NCBI RefSeq assembly: GCF_003945385.1
Contig: NZ_AP018920.1
Coordinates: forward strand, 3,782,001-3,846,000
Source of the DNA: Pseudonocardia autotrophica
GTDB taxonomy: Bacteria; Actinomycetota; Actinomycetes; Mycobacteriales; Pseudonocardiaceae
DNA length: 64,000 nt
Direction: 5' to 3'
A program made the translations under genes and the position numbers. The notes below the pieces were generated by a model. It was given only the letters and a program-made list of their open reading frames with translations, did not search any database and was not told the DNA's origin. This document shows positions 23,849 to 32,570 of this stretch, piece after piece (position 1 is the first letter of the stretch; each line of letters starts with the position of its first letter).

Positions 23849-25510
23849 TCAGTCGGGCTCCTCCCAGGCCACGCCCAGCGCCCGGGTCGCCAGGTGCACC
23901 ACGATGCGGTCGTCCGGGTCGTCGAGGTCGACCGGGAGCAGATCGCGGATCCGTTCCAGCCGCTGCATCACGGTGTTGCGGTGCATCCCCAGCGCGGCGG
24001 CGGTGTCGGTCGCCGAGGACTCCCGGTCCAGGTAGCCGCGCAGGGTGCGCACCAGCTCGCCGTGCGGGTCGGCCTCCAGCAGCGGGGTCAGCACCTCGGC
24101 CGCCACCGAACGCAGCGCCGGTGAGCTGTACCAGCCGACCAGCATCCGTTTCATGCTCACCCCGTCGACGTGCTCGACGGTCGCCGGCCCGTCCTCGGTA
24201 CCGGCCAGCAGGCAGCCCCGGCGGGCTTCGGCCAGGGAGCTGCGCAGCCCGGCCAGCCCGTCGCGGGGTGCGCCGATCCCGGCACACAGCCGCAGTCCCG
24301 GCCGGTCCGCCTCGACCGACAGCAGCGCCTCCCGCACCGCCTCACGGACCGCCGCCGCCGGGTCCGGGCCGGCTGAGCCCGACGAACCGGCGGAGCCCGA
24401 CGCAGCGGCGCTGCCCGACGAACCGGTGGGGCCCGACGAGTCGGTGGTCGCCCACAGCACCCACCCGTCCGGACGCTCGACCAGTCCCATCGGCATGCCG
24501 TGCCCGGCCAGCCGTTCGTCGAGGTCGGCGACCGGCTCACCGGGCCGCAGCACGACGCCGCCGGGACGCACCGCGATCTGCACGGCGGTGTGCCTGCCCG
24601 CCAGCCGCCAGCCGAGTGCGGTGGCCCGCTCCACCGCGCGCGGTGACGGAGTGTCGCCCTGGTCGAGCAGCTCGCCGAGCAGCAGCGAGCGGTGCCGCCC
24701 GGTCCGCTCCAGCGACGCGGTGGTGCGCGCGACGTAGGCGGTGTAGGACAGCGCCGCGATCGCCATCGACTGGCGGATCGGTTCCAGCAGCGCGCCGGTG
24801 ACCGTCTGCAATCGGGCCGCGAGCCAGAAGTTCGCCGGCGCGTCCGGATCCAGCTGGACGGGTTGCACGAGCAGTGCGTCGCCCTCGCCGACCCCGAAGG
24901 TGCCCGCCGCCGGGCGGGCCGCCACCAGGTGCGACCGCACCTCGGGCCGGTCCATCAGGTCCCGGACGGCGGGCTCGCCCGCGACGAAGCGGGACTCCGC
25001 GTCGACCAGCGCCACCGGCCCGCCGAGGGTCTGGGCGAGCGTCCGGGTGAGCCGGCCGGCGTCCGCGGACGGGGTCTGGAAGCGCTGCGCGGTGGTCCCG
25101 AGGATCCGCAGCCCGGCGATCTCCGGGGCCCGCACGTAGGGATCGAACGCGGCGGCCACCGACGCAGGGGCGATCTCGTCCAGCACGACCAGTGGGACGA
25201 CCAGCCGGTCGGCGAGCCTGCGGGTGGCGAGTGGCACGGCCGAGCCGGGCCGCTGCGCGATGATCCCGGCCAGTCCGGCGCCGTGCGCGAGTCGCAGCGC
25301 CAGATCCGCGCCGGGCAGGTCCAGGGTGAGCTGCTCCGGCCCGAACACCACCACGCTGCCCGGCGCGAGCGCCTCGACGGCGTGCACCGACACACCGGGC
25401 ACGACCATCCGCACCGCCCGGTCCAGTCCGGCCGCACCGCCGAGCACCTCGTGCCCGCGCAGCAGCCCGGTCGCGAGCAGCCTGCCGAGCGTGACCGTCG
25501 ATCCGCTCAC
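23849..25510 (-). CDS. PucR-family regulator, last gene of the 13-gene operon
   Basis: A 553-residue protein with an N-terminal PucR_1-type sensory domain (VTLGRLLATGLLRGHEVL, GVSVHAVEALAPGSVVVFGPEQL) and a C-terminal HTH (SSATDTAAALGMHRNTVMQRLERI). PucR proteins activate purine or other catabolic genes on binding a pathway ligand. The GTG start overlaps the stop of the HyuA-like gene (GTGA), so the regulator is part of the operon it probably controls. A low-complexity Gly/Ser/Ala insert (about 24365-24445) with repeated 13-bp units interrupts the central domain and looks like recent repeat expansion. Confidence 0.86.
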   Translation of the reverse strand: MSGSTVTLGRLLATGLLRGHEVLGGAAGLDRAVRMVVPGVSVHAVEALAPGSVVVFGPEQLTLDLPGADLALRLAHGAGLAGIIAQRPGSAVPLATRRLADRLVVPLVVLDEIAPASVAAAFDPYVRAPEIAGLRILGTTAQRFQTPSADAGRLTRTLAQTLGGPVALVDAESRFVAGEPAVRDLMDRPEVRSHLVAARPAAGTFGVGEGDALLVQPVQLDPDAPANFWLAARLQTVTGALLEPIRQSMAIAALSYTAYVARTTASLERTGRHRSLLLGELLDQGDTPSPRAVERATALGWRLAGRHTAVQIAVRPGGVVLRPGEPVADLDERLAGHGMPMGLVERPDGWVLWATTDSSGPTGSSGSAAASGSAGSSGSAGPDPAAAVREAVREALLSVEADRPGLRLCAGIGAPRDGLAGLRSSLAEARRGCLLAGTEDGPATVEHVDGVSMKRMLVGWYSSPALRSVAAEVLTPLLEADPHGELVRTLRGYLDRESSATDTAAALGMHRNTVMQRLERIRDLLPVDLDDPDDRIVVHLATRALGVAWEEPD

Positions 25511-27033
25511 CGTGTCTCCCCCGTCGTGTCTCCCAACGACTCCCCCGCCGCCGCTCCTGGCGTTTCCCTCGGCGTCGCGCCCGCCACCGCTCCGGCCGCC
25601 GCGCCCGTCGTCTCCCCCGGTGGCTCCCCCTGCGGCTCCCCGGTCGTTGCGCCCACCGTCGTGCCCGTCCCGGCCGGGTCCACCAGCGGGCCGGTCGCCG
25701 TCACCCGCAGCCGCACACACGGCATCGGTACATAGGTCATCGCCATCTCGCGCACCGTGCCGATCCGCACCCGCCGCGGATCGGCCCCGGCCAGAACCGC
25801 ACCGTCGCGGGCGGACCGCCGGGCCAGTCGCACCCCGTCGGCGAGTGAGCCGTCGGCGAACCGGAACAGCCGGTCCACCGTGGCCGACGCCTCCGCGGTC
25901 GCGGCGCCGTAGGCGATCGCCCACTCGGCGTCCGCGGGCCGGCGGGCCTCCGGCGGGACCGGAACCACATCGGCGGTGCCCGCCACCGCGACCGGTGCGC
26001 CCCCGAGAGCCGCACCGACCCGCACGATCCCGGCCCGGACCCGGCCCAGCAGCACCGCCGGGCCGGCGCTCCGGTCCGGCTGCACGTGCACGACCCGATC
26101 GGTCCGCACCGCCAGCCGGATGCCGCGGACCTCCCGGAACGTCCCGGTGTCCGGCACCAGCCCGTCGTCGAGGCCACCGATCCGCAGGCCCTCGGCGCCC
26201 GAGTCCAGCACGACCAGGGTCGGTGACCCGGTCAGCCGGGCCGTCCCGGCACGGGCGGTGGCGTGCGGTGCACCGAGCATCAGCACCGGATGCGCGGCGG
26301 CCAGCTCCGGGCTCAGCACGTGCCCGCCGCCGTCCATCAGGTACAGCTCGGCGTCCGGGCCGGCGACGGCCGCCAGCTCGCCGGCCAGCGCCGCGGTGAG
26401 CGCACCGGCCCGGCGGGCCAGCGCCGCGTCCAGCACGGCGGTGTTCTCCCGCTCCAGCAGGCCGACGCCGCCGTAACCGTGCGCGGTGACCACCGGGACA
26501 TCCGGGCCGAGCACCGCGCCGAGCAGCCCGGCGGCCCGCTGCTCGTGCCCGGGATCGAGGTTCCCGGACACCGCCGCGACCGCGACGGCGGCGACCTCGC
26601 CGGCACAGCGCCGGGCGAACGCGCCGATCGCGCCGGTGTCCAGCGGCGCGATCTCCGATCCGTCGTGCAGGTACCCGCCGCCGACGACGGCGACCGGACC
26701 GCGCACGGCGCCGGCGAGATCGCCGGGCCAGCCGGTCAGCGGCGGGACGCCGGTCGTCGCCGGGGCGCCGATCCGCAGCACCCCGACCCGGTCCAACACC
26801 CGAGGATCACCGAGCAGGTCGGCCGGGCCGGGGCAGCTCACCACCGCGCGCACCGGGCCGGGATCGGGCGGCAGTACCCCGGCGAGCAGCCGGCGCACGG
26901 TGCCGGCCGGATCGGACGGCGCGGCCGGGCACCCGCACCGGGCCAGGATCCGGCCGTCGGCGCCGACCAGGACCGCGGTGGGCCGGCCGGGGCCCAGGTC
27001 GATCCCGATCCGCAGCAGCCGCCCGCCGCTCAC
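25507..27033 (-). CDS. Hydantoinase/oxoprolinase-family protein (HyuA-like, short form)
   Basis: A 508-residue protein with an ASKHA ATPase start (LLRIGIDLGPGRPTAVLVG), GVGLLERENTAVLDAAL, and LVVLDSGAEGLRIGGLDDG. It is shorter and more divergent than the two carboxylase HyuA proteins of this window. This class is commonly paired with DUF917 proteins, as here (the DUF917 stop overlaps its GTG start). The C-terminal ~50 residues are a degenerate Thr/Gly/Glu/Ala repeat (TTGEPQGEPPGETTG and similar) without known function. Likely role: ATP-dependent handling of a cyclic amide or imide. Substrate not known. Confidence 0.75.
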   Translation of the reverse strand: MSGGRLLRIGIDLGPGRPTAVLVGADGRILARCGCPAAPSDPAGTVRRLLAGVLPPDPGPVRAVVSCPGPADLLGDPRVLDRVGVLRIGAPATTGVPPLTGWPGDLAGAVRGPVAVVGGGYLHDGSEIAPLDTGAIGAFARRCAGEVAAVAVAAVSGNLDPGHEQRAAGLLGAVLGPDVPVVTAHGYGGVGLLERENTAVLDAALARRAGALTAALAGELAAVAGPDAELYLMDGGGHVLSPELAAAHPVLMLGAPHATARAGTARLTGSPTLVVLDSGAEGLRIGGLDDGLVPDTGTFREVRGIRLAVRTDRVVHVQPDRSAGPAVLLGRVRAGIVRVGAALGGAPVAVAGTADVVPVPPEARRPADAEWAIAYGAATAEASATVDRLFRFADGSLADGVRLARRSARDGAVLAGADPRRVRIGTVREMAMTYVPMPCVRLRVTATGPLVDPAGTGTTVGATTGEPQGEPPGETTGAAAGAVAGATPRETPGAAAGESLGDTTGETR

Positions 27034-28136
27034 GGTTCCCCGACCCGGACCGGGTCGACGTCGAGGCCGAACGCCCGCGGCCCGGCCAGTGCGTAGCCCT
27101 CGGGCCGGTGCCAGCGCTCGTCGACCGGCAGTGCGACCACGTGCACCTGCTGCCCGACGACGACGTCCACGGTCTGCAGCACCGCCCCGGTGTCCCGGTC
27201 GATCAGGTCGATCACGTCCGGCACGGTCACCGCCACCACACCGTCGGCGGAGACCACCAGGTTCTCGTTCTGGAAGTCGACCCGCAGCATCCGCGCGCCG
27301 CGCCGGTCGGCGGGCGGATCCGACTCGATGCTCACCACGCCGCGCGGGAACCCGTCGGTGGCCCGGTGCACCAGCTCCCGGACAACGCCGGAGAACAGCA
27401 GCCGCCCGCCGGTGACCGCCAGCAGCGGCCCGGGATCGCCGACGACCGGCGAGCTGCGCAGCGCGCGGCCGATCCGGACGCACTCGGTGAGCCCGCCGCG
27501 CGGCGCGAGCCGGGCACACTCGGCGGCGGTCAGCCGGTAGGCGCTGATCAGGGCGACCAGCCCCATGTGCGGCATCGCGCTGCGCAGCAGCCGGGACACG
27601 GTGCCCGCGTCGTCGGCGGAGAACACCGCGGAGGTGCCGCGGGAGTCGACCACCACCACCGGGGACGCGCTCATCCCGGCCAGAGTGAGGAGGGTCGCCT
27701 CGATCATCGGCAGGCAGCGGCGCATCACGTCGGCGTCCACGCAGGGCAGCCCCAGCTGGGCGGCGGCCACCACCGGCGCGATCGCGTTGACGGCGCCGAG
27801 CTGCACCGGCAGCACCGCCGAGCAGCTGCCCTCGGCGACCGTCTCGAACAGCGTCCGCAGCCGGGCGCTCTCGTGCTCACCGTGGAACATCTCGACCAGC
27901 ACCGACGGGGTGCCGGCCGACAGCACCGGCAGCACCAGCGACTCGGGGGGCAGCTCGGCGGCGTCCACCAGCGGGACCGGGCCGTGCCGGCGCAGCGCGG
28001 CGCGCAGCATCTGCCGGGGCAGATACGGGTCTCCCCCGCCACCGCTGCCCAGGACCACCGCGCCGCCGACGAAGTCGTCGACGTCGTCCTCGGTGATCCA
28101 GCCCGTGGTGATCCAGTTCCCGGTGCCGCACCCCAT
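27030..28136 (-). CDS. DUF917 (S-Me-THD) family protein
   Basis: A 368-residue DUF917 protein: VLGSGGGGDPYLPRQML near the N-terminus, LPCVDADVMRRCLPMIEATL in the middle, MGLVALISAYRLTAAE, and a C-terminal beta domain (VTVPDVIDLIDRDTGAVLQT). Members are encoded beside hydantoinase-like genes; the Pfam family is named after an S-methyl thiohydantoin desulfurase, which points to cyclic ureide or thiohydantoin chemistry (family knowledge, not proof). The ATG at 28136 has GGAG 8 nt upstream. It follows the M20 gene after 18 nt and overlaps the HyuA-like start. Confidence 0.85.
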   Translation of the reverse strand: MGCGTGNWITTGWITEDDVDDFVGGAVVLGSGGGGDPYLPRQMLRAALRRHGPVPLVDAAELPPESLVLPVLSAGTPSVLVEMFHGEHESARLRTLFETVAEGSCSAVLPVQLGAVNAIAPVVAAAQLGLPCVDADVMRRCLPMIEATLLTLAGMSASPVVVVDSRGTSAVFSADDAGTVSRLLRSAMPHMGLVALISAYRLTAAECARLAPRGGLTECVRIGRALRSSPVVGDPGPLLAVTGGRLLFSGVVRELVHRATDGFPRGVVSIESDPPADRRGARMLRVDFQNENLVVSADGVVAVTVPDVIDLIDRDTGAVLQTVDVVVGQQVHVVALPVDERWHRPEGYALAGPRAFGLDVDPVRVGEP

Positions 28137-28154
28137 CGCCGCGCTCCGCCTCCC

Positions 28155-29333
28155 TCACGCCGGGGCACTCACCCCGAAACCCGCGTACACCGCGGCGAAC
28201 GTGCGGGCGGCCGCCGCCAGCTCGTCGATCGGAACGTACTCGTCGGCGGTGTGCGCGACGGTCATCGAACCAGGACCGTAGACCACCGCCGGGATGCCGA
28301 GAGCGTTGCGCAGGAACCGGGCGTCGGTGCCCAGGTTCAATCCGCGCACCGGCGCGCCGCCGGCCGCGGCGCGTACCCGGTGGACGAACGGGTGCTCCGG
28401 ATCGAGCTCGGAGCCCTCAACGAACGCCAGCGTCTGCACGGTGTGGTCGATCCCGGGCCCGGCTCGCTCCAGCACCGCGGCGAGACCGGCCAGTACCTCC
28501 TGCTCGGTCCAGCCCGGCAGCACCCGCCGGTCCAGGCGCAGGGTCGCCGAGTCGGCGACGATGTTCGGCATCGAGCCGCCCGAGATGGTGCCGACGTTGC
28601 AGGTCGGGTCGCCCAGCAGCGGATGCGGCTCGGTGCCGAAGTCCGCCAGGTGCAGCGCCGCCACCAGCCGGGCCGCGTCGGCGATCGCGGAGTGCCCGGC
28701 CGCCGGGTCGCCGCCGTGCGCGGCGCGTCCGCGGACCCGCACCTCGGCGAGCAGCGCGCCCCGTTCGGCGACCCCGACGCCGAGCTCGCTCGGCTCCGGC
28801 ACGATCGCCGCGTCCGCCGCGATCCGGCCGGCCGCCAGCAGCGCGGCGGTCCCCCACCGGCCGCCGGTCTCCTCGTCGGCGACCAGGTGGAACTGCAGGT
28901 CACAGGGCAGCTCGACGCCCGCGTCCTGGCAGGCGCGGACCCCTTCGATCGCGGCGGCGATGCCGCCCTTCATGTCGCAGGCCCCGCGGCCGTACACCCG
29001 GCCGTCGCGCACCACCCCGCCGAACGGCGGCACCGACCAGTCCTCGGCCCGCAGCGCGACGACGTCGATGTGCCCGTTCACCAGCAGCGTCGGGCGGCCG
29101 CCGTCGCCTGCGCCGAGCGTCCCCAGTACCGACGGCCGCCCGGGGGTCGGTTCGAACACTTCGGTGCGCGCGCCGAGTCCGTGCAGCACGTCGCGCAGCA
29201 GCCCGACGATCGCGGTCTCGTCGCCCGGCGGGTTCCGGGTGTCGCACTGCACCATCGCCACCGTCAGATCGGTGCAGCGGCCGGTGTCGACCGCCGCCCG
29301 GACCCGGTCCGCGGTGGTGTGCACGGCCGTCAC
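28155..29333 (-). CDS. M20-family amidohydrolase/deacylase (ArgE/DapE type)
   Basis: A 392-residue zinc hydrolase: LLVNGHIDVV (first metal His-Asp), GRGACDMKGGIAAAIEG (bridging Asp), VADEETGG (catalytic Glu-Glu) and VPEPSELGVGV (metal Glu), then a dimerisation domain around RAAHGGDPAAGHSAI, and a C-terminal metal His in VAHTADEYVP. It removes an acyl or carbamoyl group from an amino-acid-like substrate; the specificity is unknown. The GTG start overlaps the DUF1028 stop (GTGA). In this operon it may hydrolyse a ring-opened N-acyl or N-carbamoyl intermediate. Confidence 0.9.
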   Translation of the reverse strand: MTAVHTTADRVRAAVDTGRCTDLTVAMVQCDTRNPPGDETAIVGLLRDVLHGLGARTEVFEPTPGRPSVLGTLGAGDGGRPTLLVNGHIDVVALRAEDWSVPPFGGVVRDGRVYGRGACDMKGGIAAAIEGVRACQDAGVELPCDLQFHLVADEETGGRWGTAALLAAGRIAADAAIVPEPSELGVGVAERGALLAEVRVRGRAAHGGDPAAGHSAIADAARLVAALHLADFGTEPHPLLGDPTCNVGTISGGSMPNIVADSATLRLDRRVLPGWTEQEVLAGLAAVLERAGPGIDHTVQTLAFVEGSELDPEHPFVHRVRAAAGGAPVRGLNLGTDARFLRNALGIPAVVYGPGSMTVAHTADEYVPIDELAAAARTFAAVYAGFGVSAPA

Positions 29334-30274
29334 CGCGGAGCGCCGGTGCTGTGGTCCGGGGCGTCGTCGAGGAAGGCGGTCCCCTCCAGGAAGCCGAGCG
29401 GGGCGATCCCCTCCAGGAACCCGCGCAGCTGCGGGCGGGCCCGGAACAGGTCGGTGAACAACGTCCGGGCGCCGTCGGTGTCGCCGCTGCGGGCCATCAG
29501 CAGCGCCCGCCAGAAGTCCGCCTCCCGGTTGTCCGGGCCGAGCAGCTCGGCGGCCCTGGCCAGCCCGTCCAGCCGGTCGGTGAGCTCGCCGGCATCGACC
29601 CCGGTGAACGGTCCCAGGGTCAGTCCGCGCTCGAAGATCACGCCGCCGATCAGGTCGAACGCCCGCTGCCGGGGCAGCAGCCTGCCGAGCTCGCCGACCG
29701 GATCGGGATGGTCGTCGACCCGCAGGTCGACCAGCGTCTGCTCCCACGGCCGGTCGGTGCGGGTGCCGGAGACGACCTTCAGCATCGCCGACTGCGACCC
29801 GCGCACGTCGCCGCCGGCCGCCTCGGCCGCGACCATCGCGGCGAGCAGCCGATCGGCCAGCTCGCCGGAGGTGCCGTGGTAGGCGTCCAGCATGGCCGGC
29901 CAGACCTGTGCAGAGCCGAGCATGTTGCCCTGCACGGCGACCCCGTCGCCGGTCACGCCACCCGCCGCCGGGGCGCACCGGTCACCGGTGTGCGAGGCCG
30001 CGCCGCCCGCGGCGTCGACCACGCCGAGCTGGCGGTAGCCGGCGTCCGGGTCGCCCGCGACGAGTGTGCCGACGGCGTCGGCGGCCGGCGCACCGGACCG
30101 GATCAGGTCCAGCGCGCCGGGTCCGTGTGCGACCTCGACGAACGCCTGGGTCGCCGCCGCGCCGACACCCGGCTCGGTCCAGCCGACGAGCCGGCCGACG
30201 CCGAAGAAGTGCGACTGGGCGGCCACCCCCAGCGCTCCGGTACGGGGGCAGCGCGCCACGATCGAGTAGGTCAC
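29330..30274 (-). CDS. DUF1028 family protein
   Basis: A 314-residue DUF1028 protein. The N-terminus TYSIVARCPRTGALGVAAQSHFF and the GAAATQAFVEVAHGPGALDLI and AVQGNMLGSAQVWPAM blocks are characteristic. The fold resembles Ntn-hydrolases (family knowledge), and a hydrolase role is suspected. The C-terminal ~80 residues are TPR-like helices. The GTG start overlaps the hydrolase gene stop and its own stop overlaps the M20 gene; this DUF1028-M20 coupling suggests consecutive steps on one substrate. Confidence 0.87.
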   Translation of the reverse strand: MTYSIVARCPRTGALGVAAQSHFFGVGRLVGWTEPGVGAAATQAFVEVAHGPGALDLIRSGAPAADAVGTLVAGDPDAGYRQLGVVDAAGGAASHTGDRCAPAAGGVTGDGVAVQGNMLGSAQVWPAMLDAYHGTSGELADRLLAAMVAAEAAGGDVRGSQSAMLKVVSGTRTDRPWEQTLVDLRVDDHPDPVGELGRLLPRQRAFDLIGGVIFERGLTLGPFTGVDAGELTDRLDGLARAAELLGPDNREADFWRALLMARSGDTDGARTLFTDLFRARPQLRGFLEGIAPLGFLEGTAFLDDAPDHSTGAPR

Positions 30275-31074
30275 CGGGTGGCCTCCACGTGCTCGGTGAT
30301 CAGTGCGGCGACCCGCTCGGGCACCTCCAGCATCGGCAGGTGCCCGATGCCGTCGAGGAACACCGGTTCGGTGCCGGTCGCGGCGGCGATCTCGGCGGTC
30401 ATCGCCGGTGGGCAGGTCGGGTCCTCGGTGCCGGTGGCGGCCAGCACCGGGACCCCGACCCGCCCGGCCAGGTGCCGGATGTCGGCCCGGAAGGCGCCGT
30501 GCAGGATCCCTGCGACGACCTCCTCGTCCCGGGTCCCGGCGGCCGCGGCCAGCCCGTCGACGACCCGCGGCTCGGTCCGGAACGCGCTGCCGACGATGCC
30601 GGGCAGCAGCCCGGCGAAGTAGCCGGCGGTGCCCTGGGCCCGCAGCTCGGACACCATCGCCTCGATCGCCTCGTCCGGCGCGCCGACCCCGAGGGTGGAG
30701 CCGAACGTCGCGACGCCGAGCACCCGCTGCGGGTGCAGTGCCGCCGCGGCCAGCGCGATGGACCCGCCCAGCGAGCCGCCCGCCAGGTGCACCGTCCGCA
30801 GCCCGAGCGCGTCGAGCACGGCGACGACGTCGGGCAGCCAGCCGTCCTCGATCGAGAACGGCCCGGCCGTCGTCGACGTGCCGTGGCCGCGCAGGTCCAG
30901 CGCCACCGTCGGCAGGTCGAGTGCCGCGCTGACGTGCTCCCAGACCGAGCCCGCGGTGTTGATCGGGTGCAGGAGTACCAGCGCGCCGTCGGCGGCCGGC
31001 TCACCGGTGACCCGCACCGTGAGCGGCCCGGCGGGGCCGTCCACGGTGCGGGTCGACGTCGCGACGCCGCTCAT
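30271..31074 (-). CDS. Alpha/beta-fold hydrolase
   Basis: A 267-residue alpha/beta hydrolase: oxyanion strand VLLHPINTAGSVWEH, nucleophile elbow HLAGGSLGGSIAL (Ser of GGSLGG), likely acid Asp in ATGTEDPTCPP, and catalytic His in DGIGHLPMLEVPE. It resembles 3-oxoadipate enol-lactonase and ring-cleavage hydrolases. The ATG at 31074 overlaps the stop of the SnoaL-like gene (ATGA). Within the operon it could open a lactone or cleave a C-C bond in an oxidised ring. Confidence 0.87.
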   Translation of the reverse strand: MSGVATSTRTVDGPAGPLTVRVTGEPAADGALVLLHPINTAGSVWEHVSAALDLPTVALDLRGHGTSTTAGPFSIEDGWLPDVVAVLDALGLRTVHLAGGSLGGSIALAAAALHPQRVLGVATFGSTLGVGAPDEAIEAMVSELRAQGTAGYFAGLLPGIVGSAFRTEPRVVDGLAAAAGTRDEEVVAGILHGAFRADIRHLAGRVGVPVLAATGTEDPTCPPAMTAEIAAATGTEPVFLDGIGHLPMLEVPERVAALITEHVEATR

Positions 31075-31532
31075 TCGGTGCCGTACTTCAGCTGGCCCTC
31101 GGGGGCGAACTCGCTGATGTGCATGTGCCAGATCCGCCAATCGGCGTTGCCGGCCCCGTCGTCGCGGCGCAGGAACTCGGTGTTGCGGAACCGGGTCGCC
31201 CCGCTCGACTCCAGCCGGCCGGTCGCGGTCGGCAGCACCAGCTCGGCCTCGCCCTCCGAGGTGAGCAGCGCGACGTCACCGAACACCTGGATGTCCGGCT
31301 CGGTCAGGTCCGCGATCCGGGTGATGGTGACGCCGACCGAGGTGAGGTTGCGCCACAGCTTCGCCTTGTCGGCGGCACCGTGGTAGACGAAGCCGTTCAG
31401 GTTGAACTGCAGGTAGCCGTCGCCGACCGGGAAGAACGGCAGCATCTTCTCGACGTCGAGGCCGACGTTCGCGGCGAACCAGCCGTCGTGGACGGCCCGG
31501 ATGGCGGCGGCGTCCTGCTCGGGGGTGCTCAT
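31071..31532 (-). CDS. SnoaL-like (NTF2-fold) protein
   Basis: A 153-residue protein of the NTF2-like superfamily: AAAIRAVHDGWFAANVGLDVEKMLPFF split over the first helices, and a WRIWHMHISEF segment in the last strand. The fold is used by polyketide cyclases, isomerases and small hydrolases. GGAGGAG lies 8 nt upstream of the ATG. It follows the LLM oxidoreductase gene after 25 nt and overlaps the hydrolase gene. Function in the operon could be isomerisation, hydration or binding of an intermediate. Confidence 0.8.
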   Translation of the reverse strand: MSTPEQDAAAIRAVHDGWFAANVGLDVEKMLPFFPVGDGYLQFNLNGFVYHGAADKAKLWRNLTSVGVTITRIADLTEPDIQVFGDVALLTSEGEAELVLPTATGRLESSGATRFRNTEFLRRDDGAGNADWRIWHMHISEFAPEGQLKYGTE

Positions 31533-31557
31533 GGGTGATCTCCTCCGGGGGTCGGGT

Positions 31558-32553
31558 TCAGGAACTGAAGTCGGGGACGAGACCGGCGACGGTCGCGAGG
31601 GTCTCCTCGGCGTTGTCGGCCACCACCGGGACGACGACGACCTTGTCGGCGCCGGCGTCGAGCAGCGCCTGGATGCCGGCGCGGGCCTCGTCAGGGCCGC
31701 CGGTGACGCTGAACGCGTCGATCCACTCGTCGGGCATCTCGGCGGCGACCGTCTCGGCGCCACCGCGGGCGATCATGTCGGCGATCGTGTCGTTGGCACC
31801 GATCGAGGCGAACAGCGGGCACGGGCCGGTCGCGGCGATGTAGAAGGCCAGCACCGGGGTGATCTGCGCGCGCACCTCGGCGGCCCGGGCCGGATCACCG
31901 GTCAGGTTCATCGCGACCAGCACGACCTGCTCGGGCCGGGTACTGCGGCCGGCCGCGTCGGCGGCGGCGTCCAGCTTCTGCCGGGTGGCCCGGACGTACT
32001 CCGGGGTGGCGAGCACGCTCACGACGATGCCGTCGGCGAGCTCACCGGTCAGGGCGATGCCCTTGTCCCCCAGCACACCGGTGTAGAGCGGCGGGGGCTG
32101 GGCCGGCGGGTGGGTGAGGGTGACCTCGTTGAAGGTGTGCACCCGGCCGCTGTCGTCGACCTTCTCCCCCGCCAGCAGCGCCGACACCCCGGTGAGGGTC
32201 TCGCGCAGCGCCGACATCGGGGACGTCACGGTCAGCCCCATCTGGGCGGTCCAGGCCGGCACGCCGTGCCCGATCCCCGGCTTGAACCGGCCCGGGTAGG
32301 CCCGGGCCAGGGTCGCCGCCTCCATGGCGAGCAGGGCGGGATGGCGCACCATCGACGACACCACGGCGATCCCGACCGGAATCCGCTCGGTGGCGCCCAG
32401 TGCGATCGCCGAGGCGGCGATGCCGCCGAGGAAGAAGTAGTCCTCCGGGATCCAGAGCTCCCCGAAGCCGCGCTCCTCGACCTCGCGGGCCAGCCGGGCG
32501 ATGTCCTCGGGCGGGGTGGTGCTGCCGAGCAGCAGGCCGATCCTGTTGGTCAT
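31558..32553 (-). CDS. LLM-class (luciferase-like) flavin/F420-dependent oxidoreductase
   Basis: A 331-residue bacterial-luciferase-family TIM barrel: GLLLGSTTPPEDIARLAREVEERGF, LWIPEDYFFLGGIAASAIAL, RIPVGIAVVSSMVRHP, GRFKPGIGHGVP, LYTGVLGDKGIALTGELADGIV. Motifs fit F420-dependent members, but FMN use cannot be excluded. It is 17 nt downstream of an F420-dependent glucose-6-phosphate dehydrogenase gene, so F420H2 made by that enzyme probably feeds this one to reduce or hydroxylate the operon's substrate. Confidence 0.85.
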   Translation of the reverse strand: MTNRIGLLLGSTTPPEDIARLAREVEERGFGELWIPEDYFFLGGIAASAIALGATERIPVGIAVVSSMVRHPALLAMEAATLARAYPGRFKPGIGHGVPAWTAQMGLTVTSPMSALRETLTGVSALLAGEKVDDSGRVHTFNEVTLTHPPAQPPPLYTGVLGDKGIALTGELADGIVVSVLATPEYVRATRQKLDAAADAAGRSTRPEQVVLVAMNLTGDPARAAEVRAQITPVLAFYIAATGPCPLFASIGANDTIADMIARGGAETVAAEMPDEWIDAFSVTGGPDEARAGIQALLDAGADKVVVVPVVADNAEETLATVAGLVPDFSS

Positions 32554-32570
32554 GATCTTCAACTCCTGGG

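Noticed and set aside
27108..29882. 924-codon open frame on the plus strand
   Set aside because: It lies opposite three clear minus-strand genes (DUF917, M20, DUF1028). Its Arg/Gly/His/Pro-rich translation has no family motifs and is an artefact of high GC at third positions.
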